NCBI GenBank assembly: GCA_001818015.1
Contig: MHJO01000023.1
Location: 1,402-10,083 of the forward strand
DNA from: Candidatus Harrisonbacteria bacterium RIFOXYD1_FULL_40_9
GTDB lineage: Bacteria > Patescibacteriota > Minisyncoccia > UBA6257 > XYD1-FULL-40-9
Direction of reading: 5' to 3'
DNA: 8,682 nt
Part shown: in pieces, positions 1 through 6,404 of the stretch
How the letters are laid out: the number at the start of each line of letters is the position of its first letter
Position numbering within the stretch: the stretch's first letter is position 1
Translations under genes and position numbers: made by a program
Notes under the pieces: model-generated
Told to the model about the DNA's origin: nothing
The model's database searches: none
What the model saw: only the letters and a program-made list of their open reading frames with translations

Positions 1-330
1 AACTGCTCTCCCGCCATATTTCTCATAAAAAAGATGGGCGCGTTCTATGTGTCTTTTATTAAAGAAAAAAGAATCTTCTTTTTTAAAAATTCTTGGGCCA
101 ATACGCGCCCCAAACATATACCCCACAGAATCTCCCAATACTGCCGCAATAAATGCAATACCGCAAAGAATTTTTATATCGAGAATGTCTTGCGATGCAA
201 GAAAGCCTGCGATAAAAAGAAGGCTATCCCCTGGAAAGAAAAGTCCCAAAAGCACCCCAGATTCCATAAAAATCACTGCAAAAATACCAAGATAGCCCGT
301 GATTTTTATAAATGTTACTAAATCAAACAT
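1..330 (-). CDS. DedA-family membrane protein, N-terminal half (cut by window edge)
   Basis: This is an open frame of 110 codons from an ATG at 328-330, continuing past the left edge. DedA (SNARE-associated/VTT) proteins are multi-spanning inner-membrane proteins linked to undecaprenyl-phosphate or phospholipid translocation. Visible family marks are E23 and then FFPGDSLLF (residues 31-39), in a re-entrant hydrophobic stretch; GDSVGY (66-71) followed by G74; and a positively charged, aromatic stretch ending in FYEKYGGRAV (101-110), typical of the segment before the second membrane half. Family members are about 200-220 residues, so roughly half is present. The start lies 2 bases after the PGI/PMI stop codon, so the two are probably co-transcribed. 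A weak AGAG purine stretch precedes the ATG. The family call is firm; the transported substrate cannot be told. Confidence 0.88.
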   Translation of the reverse strand, partial: MFDLVTFIKITGYLGIFAVIFMESGVLLGLFFPGDSLLFIAGFLASQDILDIKILCGIAFIAAVLGDSVGYMFGARIGPRIFKKEDSFFFNKRHIERAHLFYEKYGGRAV

Positions 331-332
331 TG

Positions 333-1307
333 TTATTTCTCTTTGAGTTGCTGTTTTAGATTTTCAATAAGAGGTACTCGTCTTTGATCCACAGCATAAT
401 ATTCTCCAAGATTCCAAGCCATACAAGAACCCACCGCAATAAGTCCGATAAGCGAAGAAAGAAACTCATTCTCCTTCGTTTCTATAAGAGAAAAGGTAAT
501 ATTGTGCTCTTCATATAACGCTTTCACAATTTCGAATCGCTTCACTATACGAGGATCGTCATGGACATCAATGAGCATAATCGGATACATATCTTGAACT
601 AAATGATTTTTTTGGTTGTCCCATTGCTCAATCTCATTATGAGTAGCTTCAGGAAGAACATTCGAAAATGCAGGAATTTTTGCTGTCTCATTGCATTGTA
701 TTTTCCAGAAATATCCAATACCTTTACTTCTTAAGGAACTCCAAATAAGAGGAACTTTATCGCGCAATAATTCGGCAAGCTCCCTTCCTTTAAATTCACA
801 TGCCTTGAAATCTATCGTACCGCACTTTTTAATCTCCTCGAGCGCTTTCGTGTTTTTGATACATGCACATAGTGCCTTAAGAGAAAGGATCACCGCCATG
901 CGTGGATGATCCACTATATGCGGAAGAGCAATATAAGGCACATAATCTTCTTGTGCCCAACTCAAAAGCTCGCCTCCTTGAGTAATGACCACAATAGGAA
1001 ATTCTTTTTCTCGAGCTACTCTATACGCATCAAGGGTTTCTTCGGTATTACCTGAATAAGAACTTATTACAATAAGAGTGTTCCCGTCATTTTTAAGATA
1101 AAAAGGAACTCCATAATCTCTATGAATCGTAATATCACAAAGTGGATCTACGGCCTTTATAAATTCTGCCGCTATATTAGAACCACCCATGCCCATAACC
1201 ACGAAGCGGGTATAATTACCAAGCTTTTCTTTATTCTCAATAACCGGGACATATTCACATTGCTCTTTGAATCGAAATTCGTCATTATTCATATCCCAAT
1301 CATACAT
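333..1307 (-). CDS. Bifunctional phosphoglucose/phosphomannose isomerase (SIS domain)
   Basis: A 324-residue cytoplasmic sugar isomerase of the PGI/PMI family first described in crenarchaea. The family interconverts glucose-6-P or mannose-6-P with fructose-6-P. The N-terminal SIS domain shows GMGGSNIAA (39-47) and the phosphate-binding SSYSGNTEET (82-91). The C-terminal bact-PGI_C-type domain shows NETAK (206-210), LPE (218-220) and HNEI (223-226). E207 and H223 have the same 16-residue spacing as the catalytic Glu203/His219 known from the Pyrobaculum enzyme. The length matches this compact family (about 300-330) and is far below classical Pgi (about 450-550). The annotated ATG could be wrong: the second ATG, codon 6 at 1290-1292, sits 6 bases after a TATGAT hexamer and may be a leaderless start. 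The gene leads into the dedA-like gene. Whether both activities persist cannot be told from sequence. Confidence 0.9.
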   Translation of the reverse strand: MYDWDMNNDEFRFKEQCEYVPVIENKEKLGNYTRFVVMGMGGSNIAAEFIKAVDPLCDITIHRDYGVPFYLKNDGNTLIVISSYSGNTEETLDAYRVAREKEFPIVVITQGGELLSWAQEDYVPYIALPHIVDHPRMAVILSLKALCACIKNTKALEEIKKCGTIDFKACEFKGRELAELLRDKVPLIWSSLRSKGIGYFWKIQCNETAKIPAFSNVLPEATHNEIEQWDNQKNHLVQDMYPIMLIDVHDDPRIVKRFEIVKALYEEHNITFSLIETKENEFLSSLIGLIAVGSCMAWNLGEYYAVDQRRVPLIENLKQQLKEK

Positions 1308-1327
1308 GATAGCGAAAACTCTCTAAA
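1299..1327 (-). promoter_or_regulatory. Candidate promoter for the PGI/PMI gene
   Basis: On the minus strand, TTTAGA (1322-1327) and TATGAT (1299-1304) are 17 bases apart. TATGAT matches the consensus -10 at 5 of 6 positions, and the -35 matches at 4 of 6. The -10 overlaps codons 2-3 of the longest reading frame, so if it is used translation would begin at the ATG at 1290-1292, giving an essentially leaderless mRNA. This is a prediction from spacing and consensus only. Confidence 0.4.
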
Positions 1328-1332
1328 GAGTT
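1317..1332. repeat. Short inverted repeat in the divergent intergenic region
   Basis: AACTCT (1317-1322) and AGAGTT (1327-1332) form a perfect dyad with 6-base arms and a 4-base centre (CTAA). It overlaps the candidate -35 of the PGI/PMI gene and lies about 18 bases upstream of the -35 of the divergent gene. It could be an operator for a dimeric regulator, but arms this short also arise by chance. No U-tract follows on either strand, so it is not a terminator. Confidence 0.3.
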
Positions 1333-1349
1333 GCCAAAACACTCAAAAA

Positions 1350-1378
1350 TTGATCTTTTAATATTTCCCACCTATACT
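1350..1378 (+). promoter_or_regulatory. Candidate sigma70-type promoter for the CDP-alcohol phosphatidyltransferase gene
   Basis: TTGATC (1350-1355) and TATACT (1373-1378) are separated by exactly 17 bases. The GTG start codon at 1386 follows the -10 by only 7 bases, so transcription would begin at or next to the first base of the start codon. No Shine-Dalgarno sequence could fit in the transcript, which predicts a leaderless mRNA. Confidence 0.55.
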
Positions 1379-1385
1379 TACCTTC

Positions 1386-2072
1386 GTGGGTAAAAAAATC
1401 AATGAATTTGTGCATAGAAAGCAAGTAGATTTTCTTACTATTCTCGAAAAGAATTGGCGCGATTGGTTTTTGAAACCTCTTACACTTATCTTATTTAAGT
1501 TCGGTATATCCGCAAACCTCATCACTACTCTCGGATTTATCCTTATATTTGGAGGCGTCATCGGACATATATACGAAATTCCTATTCAATATCAATTCTT
1601 CATAGTGCTCCTCGCGGCATTAAGTGACCTTATTGATGGCCCACGAGCGCGTAATCATAATGAGGTCACTGCTCTTGGAACATGGCTTGATCATATTCGT
1701 GATGGTTTTCTAATTGCATGGGTAACGTATCTCGTTTACGCATTTAAACTTCTGCCCTCCGAATGGCTCATTGTGCTTTGGGTTATCCAACTTGTGATGA
1801 CATGGATTATTGTAAAAGATTTCTTAATTGGCGTACTTCAGAAGCCGATGAATGAATGGCATGCCTTCGCTCATCGCTATTCCTTTTCAAAACTCCAAGC
1901 AAGCGTTATTGGACGACTTCAATTTTTCTTTTGGAACCTAGGATATATCGCACTTTTATTCTTTCTACTTCTCCCAAATCCCATTCTTATTCTTTTAGGA
2001 AAATCGTTTCTTGCACTCACAATTGTATTTGCAAGCCTTAATACGTACAAGATTTACGCAACGATACGGTAA
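1386..2072 (+). CDS. CDP-alcohol phosphatidyltransferase family membrane protein
   Basis: A 228-residue integral membrane enzyme that should transfer a phosphatidyl (or similar) group from a CDP-linked donor to an alcohol, as in phospholipid head-group synthesis. The full family signature D-x2-DG-x2-AR-x8-G-x3-D-x3-D is present: D81, D84, G85, A88, R89, G98, D102 and D106. The acidic residues bind divalent metal and CDP. An amphipathic, charged N-terminus (1-30) is followed by about six hydrophobic segments near 43-62, 66-83, 107-121, 126-144, 179-197 and 199-221. The length fits PgsA-like members, but the acceptor alcohol (glycerol-3-P, inositol-P or another) is not readable. The GTG start is chosen because it begins the open frame right after a good -10 box; GTG at 1410 is an alternative. 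It ends 4 bases from the convergent pyrG stop, leaving no room for a separate terminator. Confidence 0.88.
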   Translation: MGKKINEFVHRKQVDFLTILEKNWRDWFLKPLTLILFKFGISANLITTLGFILIFGGVIGHIYEIPIQYQFFIVLLAALSDLIDGPRARNHNEVTALGTWLDHIRDGFLIAWVTYLVYAFKLLPSEWLIVLWVIQLVMTWIIVKDFLIGVLQKPMNEWHAFAHRYSFSKLQASVIGRLQFFFWNLGYIALLFFLLLPNPILILLGKSFLALTIVFASLNTYKIYATIR

Positions 2073-2076
2073 TTTT

Positions 2077-3732
2077 CTAATGTTTTATACCAGTTTTTAT
2101 AAATTCCACGAAAAGCGGGTGTGGATTAAGAGGCCGTGATTTAAATTCAGGGTGAAATTGTGTCCCAAGAAAAAATGGGTGTTCTTTATGAGACAGCTCA
2201 ATAATTTCCATGAGTTTTTTATCAGACGAAAAACCCGAAAACACAAGTCCCTTCTTTTCTAATTCTTCGATATAAATAGGATTTACTTCGTAACGATGCC
2301 TGTGACGCTCTGAAATAAGATATTTTTTATATGCGCTATATGCAATTGAACCCTTTTTTAATACTGCAGGATATGCACCGAGCCGCATCGAAGCTCCAAA
2401 ATTTTTCTCCGCAAGATTCTTTTTCTGCTCTGGCAAAATATCTATGACGGGGTGCGAAGTTTCTGCATTAATTTCAGTAGTATGAGCCTGCTTCCATCCG
2501 AGCACAGATCGTGCAAACTCGATAACTGCAATCTGCATTCCATAACAAAGCCCAAAATAAGGAATTTTATTTTCTCTGCAGTGTCGAGTGACCGCTATTT
2601 TCCCTTCAATGCCACGCTCCCCAAAGCCTCCCGGAATCACAATGCCATTATATTCGCTTAGTTTTTTTAGATTATTTTTATGCATCGGATTCAATGCAGT
2701 ATCAAAATCCTCAGCATTAAGCCATTCAATAACAGGTTTTCGTTTTATAAAAAAAGCGGCATGCTTTACCGCTTCAAGCACTGAAAGATATGAATCCGTA
2801 AGCACAAAATCTCCTGTATTAAAGTACTTTCCAACAATTCCAATCCTCACGGGCTTCTCGGTATTAATAATCGTATGTACAAGATCCCCCCACTCTTTTA
2901 AATCGCGTCCGCGAGGCCGCAGAGACATCTTCTTCAAAATGACTTCGCTAATATTATCTTTTTCAAAATTAATGGGAACCTCATAAATACTTATCACGTC
3001 AGGCGCAGAAATTATATCTTCTTCTCGCATACTACAATTAAACGCGATCTTGTCTTTTCTTTTTTTATCAATAGGAACTGATGCGCGCGCGATAATAATA
3101 TCAGGCTGAAGTCCTGCAGAATTTAACTCACGCACCGCGTATTGAGTCGGCTTTGTCTTTAATTCCCCCTCCTTCCCTTGTAGAGGCAGATAACTTACAA
3201 GAACAAGAACAACATCATTCGGCTTTCGTAACTTAAGCATTCGCACTGCCTCAAGAAAAAGCACATTTTGGTATTCCCCCACCGTTCCTCCAATTTCGGT
3301 GATAATAATATCGGCATTATTTTTTGCTGCGGCTTTATCAATTCTGCTTAAAATTTCCAGAGGAATATGAGGCACCACCTCTACGCATTTTCCCCCATAC
3401 CCTAAGTTACGCTCACGATTAATTACTGTCTGATACACACTTCCTGTTGTCATATAATTTGTAGACGCAAGATCACAATTCAAGAAACGCTCATAATTGC
3501 CCATATCCTGATCACATTCAGTTCCATCGTCAAGCACGAATACTTCTCCGTGTTCTGTTGGATTCATTGTACCTGCATCCACATTCACGTAAGGATCGAT
3601 TTTTGTTGCCGTTACATTAAAATTTCTCGATTGAAGAATTTTTCCAATAGAAGCTGCCGCGACGCCCTTACCTACGCCCGACATTACGCCTCCGACCACA
3701 AACACATATTTTAAATTTAATTTTTTAGACAT
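2077..3732 (-). CDS. pyrG: CTP synthase (glutamine-hydrolysing)
   Basis: A 551-residue cytosolic enzyme that aminates UTP to CTP using ATP and glutamine. The N-terminal amidoligase domain carries a P-loop-like GGVMSGVGKG (14-23), HGEVFVLDDG (61-70), the acidic metal/nucleotide region around D74-D76 and EIGGTVGE (146-153). The C-terminal class I glutamine amidotransferase domain carries IPGGFGERG (366-374), the nucleophile C396 in GLCYGMQ, and H527/E529 in FHPEF followed by KSRP. The length is typical (about 535-555). Oddities: P-loop MSGVGKG where many bacteria have VSSLGKG, GLCYGMQ in place of GICLGMQ, and about five extra residues after GKY (301-303), where most enzymes read GKYxxLxDAYxS. 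All catalytic residues are kept. It follows the flavoprotein gene by 12 bases and has its own candidate promoter spanning that junction. Its product, CTP, is the precursor of CDP-activated lipids used by the neighbouring phosphatidyltransferase family. Confidence 0.98.
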   Translation of the reverse strand: MSKKLNLKYVFVVGGVMSGVGKGVAAASIGKILQSRNFNVTATKIDPYVNVDAGTMNPTEHGEVFVLDDGTECDQDMGNYERFLNCDLASTNYMTTGSVYQTVINRERNLGYGGKCVEVVPHIPLEILSRIDKAAAKNNADIIITEIGGTVGEYQNVLFLEAVRMLKLRKPNDVVLVLVSYLPLQGKEGELKTKPTQYAVRELNSAGLQPDIIIARASVPIDKKRKDKIAFNCSMREEDIISAPDVISIYEVPINFEKDNISEVILKKMSLRPRGRDLKEWGDLVHTIINTEKPVRIGIVGKYFNTGDFVLTDSYLSVLEAVKHAAFFIKRKPVIEWLNAEDFDTALNPMHKNNLKKLSEYNGIVIPGGFGERGIEGKIAVTRHCRENKIPYFGLCYGMQIAVIEFARSVLGWKQAHTTEINAETSHPVIDILPEQKKNLAEKNFGASMRLGAYPAVLKKGSIAYSAYKKYLISERHRHRYEVNPIYIEELEKKGLVFSGFSSDKKLMEIIELSHKEHPFFLGTQFHPEFKSRPLNPHPLFVEFIKTGIKH

Positions 3733-3738
3733 TGTTCT

Positions 3739-3767
3739 ATCATACTAGTCCCTGCGAATGTGGTCGA
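3739..3767 (-). promoter_or_regulatory. Candidate internal promoter for pyrG
   Basis: On the minus strand, TATGAT (3739-3744) directly follows the TAG stop of the upstream gene and lies 6 bases before the pyrG ATG. TCGACC (3762-3767, 4 of 6 matches to TTGACA) sits 17 bases upstream, inside the end of the flavoprotein gene. Use of this promoter would give a leaderless pyrG mRNA. There is no convincing Shine-Dalgarno sequence before pyrG. Confidence 0.4.
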
Positions 3768-5385
3768 GAGCGAATCGAAGATCGCTACCTACTTTTTTTC
3801 CAGGATTAAAGATAGCATGAGGATCAAAAATCATTTTCACCTCCTCGAAAAGCTTATACGTGCTATCACCAAACATTTTCCTCAAATAAGGACTACGAAT
3901 AAGCCCATCATTATGCTCGCCAGTGAGTGACCCCCCATAACGCAGCACAAGATCATATACTTTATCCATAAGTTCGGGAATCATTCCTCTTTCTTTTTCG
4001 TCTTTTAAATTCATAAGAGGAATAATGTGAAAATTCCCATCTCCAACATGACCCGCAAGCGTATAGGTAAGCGGATATTGCTTCAAAATAGCATCGAGTT
4101 GAGGCAAGAATTCAGACAAAAATGGAGGCGCCACCACAATGTCATCAATAAAAGGAGCGGTTCGTTTATTCTTAATTTTCTGACGCAAAAGATTAAAGCT
4201 CTCTCGTCGAACTGCGTGATATTTTTGAGCTTCGGCTTCGTTTTCTAGAATTCTCACTTTTACATTGAATTTTCCAATATCCTTTTCGAGGCGACTCATT
4301 GTCGCACGAAGAAAATTTTCGTTATCATGAGTAAACTCAAGGAGAAGCACAAGCTTTGGGATGCCGCGTGTTGCAATAAGTATTAGTTCCGGAATAAATT
4401 TTAAGCCAAGACTTATAATGCTTTTTACACCCATAAGCTTTGCAAATGAATAAAAATAGCGGAGCGCAAGCATGAATGTATTGTTGTCGTATGATTCAAA
4501 TGCCTCAGGATCGTAAGGCAATACCATATCAACAATACGTGATAAAAGCTCTACGTCATAAAGAAACACGGCCATCATGCGAGAGTGTTTTTTAAGAGGC
4601 ACAAGTCCAAGTTTGATTTCAGTAAGAAGCCCTAGTGTCCCCTGAGATCCCACAATAAGCTTCGTAAGGTCAAATTCGCCCTTCTCTTTATCCCACACAT
4701 TCCACAATGCATAACCCGCAGAATTTTTAGAAACCTTCGGTCGCGCATTCATTATTTCCTCGTAATGCTCTTCGATAAGTTTATACATTTTTTTATATAT
4801 CTGAGCCTCGAAACTCTTGCCTTTAATCTTTTTTATGAGCTCTTCTCTGGTAAGTGGTTTTATTACATATTCCTCCCCATCGCTCAAAATCATTTTAAGC
4901 TCACGAACATATTTCTCTGTTTTGCCATATTTTAATGTTTTTTCGCCACCGGCATTATTGCTCACCATTCCTCCCAACGCGCAAATCTCCCGAGACGCAG
5001 GAAACGAAGGCATAATCATCCCCTTCTTTAACGTCTCTCTTTCAAAATCTCTATAGAATACTCCAGGTTCAGCAACTGCGAAATCTCCATTCACTTTTCG
5101 CATGTGATTAAAATATTTTTCAAAACCCACAATAATAGATTCGCCAATACTGCCACCTGTCATATCGGTGCCCGCAGCGCGCGGAGTGAGAGAAAGCGAG
5201 TTTCCCTCCTTTCGCTCTTCTTCTACAAAAGCGACTAATGCTTTTAAATCAAGAACATCGCGTGGAAATACCACAACTTGAGGCGTAACTTGAAAAAAAC
5301 TCGCGTCGCGACTATAGCGTGCACGAGTCTCTGAATCATCTAATACGTCCCCCCTTACTCGTTCCTTTAATTTCCTGATATTCAT
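3745..5385 (-). CDS. FAD-linked oxidase, GlcD / D-lactate dehydrogenase-like
   Basis: A 546-residue flavoprotein of the vanillyl-alcohol-oxidase fold. Such enzymes oxidise 2-hydroxyacids (D-lactate, glycolate, D-2-hydroxyglutarate) and pass electrons to quinone or another acceptor. The FAD_binding_4 half shows the pyrophosphate loop GTDMTGGSIG (72-81), NNAGG (143-147) and VGSQGTLG (245-252). The FAD-oxidase_C half shows FIDDIVVAP (412-420), GHVGDGNFH (445-453), GEHNDG (489-494, usually GEHGDG) and the closing FNPGK (526-530). It stops soon after that motif, so the C-terminal Fe-S (CCG) module of longer family members is absent, and no partner subunit is in the window. A hydrophobic, Leu/Ile-rich stretch near 310-350 may be a membrane-contact surface. 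It lies 32 bases after qng1 and 12 before pyrG. The substrate is undetermined; D-lactate is a reasonable guess for a fermentative cell. Confidence 0.9.
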   Translation of the reverse strand: MNIRKLKERVRGDVLDDSETRARYSRDASFFQVTPQVVVFPRDVLDLKALVAFVEEERKEGNSLSLTPRAAGTDMTGGSIGESIIVGFEKYFNHMRKVNGDFAVAEPGVFYRDFERETLKKGMIMPSFPASREICALGGMVSNNAGGEKTLKYGKTEKYVRELKMILSDGEEYVIKPLTREELIKKIKGKSFEAQIYKKMYKLIEEHYEEIMNARPKVSKNSAGYALWNVWDKEKGEFDLTKLIVGSQGTLGLLTEIKLGLVPLKKHSRMMAVFLYDVELLSRIVDMVLPYDPEAFESYDNNTFMLALRYFYSFAKLMGVKSIISLGLKFIPELILIATRGIPKLVLLLEFTHDNENFLRATMSRLEKDIGKFNVKVRILENEAEAQKYHAVRRESFNLLRQKIKNKRTAPFIDDIVVAPPFLSEFLPQLDAILKQYPLTYTLAGHVGDGNFHIIPLMNLKDEKERGMIPELMDKVYDLVLRYGGSLTGEHNDGLIRSPYLRKMFGDSTYKLFEEVKMIFDPHAIFNPGKKVGSDLRFALDHIRRD

Positions 5386-5398
5386 AGCGTATGTACCT

Positions 5399-5407
5399 AT
5401 TGTATCA
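5399..5407 (-). promoter_or_regulatory. Candidate extended -10 element before the FAD-oxidase gene
   Basis: The minus strand reads TGATACAAT, an extended -10 (TGn plus TACAAT, 5 of 6 matches), ending 13 bases before the ATG at 5383-5385. A T-rich hexamer (TTTTTA, 5422-5427) lies at the -35 distance. The start site would give a leader of about 6-8 bases. It falls in the 32-base gap after the qng1 stop, so it may be an internal promoter of the cluster. Confidence 0.4.
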
Positions 5408-5417
5408 GTTCTTTTTC

Positions 5418-6401
5418 TTAATAAAAAACAGTTTTTGTGTGGTGATATGGCTTATCAAGCTTTATCTCCTGACTTTTATTCCACAAGATCCAATCAACTT
5501 CGTATGCATGAAAATTTCTTCCATATTTTTTGAGTTCATCGCACAAATATTCAACTGCCCACACTGTTGCACTTCTAATCCCTATCTCTTCCCTGCTTCC
5601 AGGCTTAATCAATTTTTCTTCATCAACTCGTTTTGCAAGCGATTTCGAATACTCAAAAATTCCCCAAAATCTTAATATTTGAGGCAATTTATAATCAGGA
5701 AATGCCGTCGCATATTCCGGATCTTCAAAATAGCCTTTACCCTTCCCTTCAAATGCGCCATAGATATCAAGACCAAGTATTTGAGCACGCTTCCATAGAT
5801 ATATTTTTTTGCTTCCTGCGTAAGCCACGTCATTGAATGATGGCAGTTCTTGTGCGATTTTTGGAATTAAAACAGAAAGCTTTCTATTACTTGATTCCAC
5901 AAATCGAATAGCACTTCCTTTGTATTTTTTACATATCACCTCGCTTACTCCCCGCACAATAGCTGAACGTTCTCTTGTAAGCTGCAGATCCCCCTTCCCG
6001 CCAAGTAGACTTACAAATTCTTTATAAGAAATCGACTTCAGGTATTCAAAATTCGCTTTTTCTTTTTGTGTTTCAAAAAACTTACGAAGAGTAAGGGAAA
6101 GACCAAAGTATCCATTATACTGCTTTCTCTCATGAACGATATACCATTTCTTTTTCTTATGTGAGCTTGGCCAAAAGCAGAAATTAAGCGAATCGAGGAG
6201 AATATAATACGTGAGCATTGTTTCTTCGTCCTTGCTTACATAATGCATATCATAGAGCCAACATGGAGACGAAACACCCTCTTTAATCCACGTCTCCGCA
6301 ACCTCCTTTATTTTCTCCTTATTAATAACCACATCCTTTGCGCGAGAAACAACTTCGAGTGTCGTTGTGCGTACTGGATTTTCATTATTTTTGCTTTTCA
6401 T
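5418..6401 (-). CDS. qng1: Queuosine 5'-phosphate N-glycosylase/hydrolase, Qng1 family (DUF2419)
   Basis: A 327-residue protein of the queuosine-salvage family (PF10343; human QNG1/C9orf64). Family members hydrolyse queuosine 5'-monophosphate from degraded tRNA to free the base queuine for reuse by TGT. The recognised blocks, in order, are LDSLNFCFWP (69-78), KKIYLWKRAQIL (198-209), AFPDYKLPQILRFWGIF (233-249) followed by EYS, EIGIRSATVWAVEYL (272-286), EVDWILW (301-307) and a C-terminal HHTKTVFY (320-327), which fits the usual His-rich ending. Length matches the family (about 320-350). There is no signal peptide or membrane segment, so it is cytosolic. The ATG is 3 bases after the tgt stop codon, and the only nearby hexamer (TATTCT) is poor, so translation is probably coupled to tgt. 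Family assignment rests on these remembered motifs. Physical linkage to tgt strongly supports the role. Confidence 0.9.
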   Translation of the reverse strand: MKSKNNENPVRTTTLEVVSRAKDVVINKEKIKEVAETWIKEGVSSPCWLYDMHYVSKDEETMLTYYILLDSLNFCFWPSSHKKKKWYIVHERKQYNGYFGLSLTLRKFFETQKEKANFEYLKSISYKEFVSLLGGKGDLQLTRERSAIVRGVSEVICKKYKGSAIRFVESSNRKLSVLIPKIAQELPSFNDVAYAGSKKIYLWKRAQILGLDIYGAFEGKGKGYFEDPEYATAFPDYKLPQILRFWGIFEYSKSLAKRVDEEKLIKPGSREEIGIRSATVWAVEYLCDELKKYGRNFHAYEVDWILWNKSQEIKLDKPYHHTKTVFY

Positions 6402-6404
6402 TAT

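Noticed and set aside
34..321. Plus-strand open frames at the left edge
   Set aside because: They are antisense to the clear DedA-like frame and have no recognisable protein features.
2073..2076. Bidirectional terminator between the convergent phosphatidyltransferase and pyrG genes
   Set aside because: The gap is 4 bases and no GC-rich stem was found in the adjoining coding ends.
2588..2986. 132-codon plus-strand open frame
   Set aside because: It is antisense to highly conserved pyrG motifs; Ser/Phe-rich content is typical of a shadow frame.
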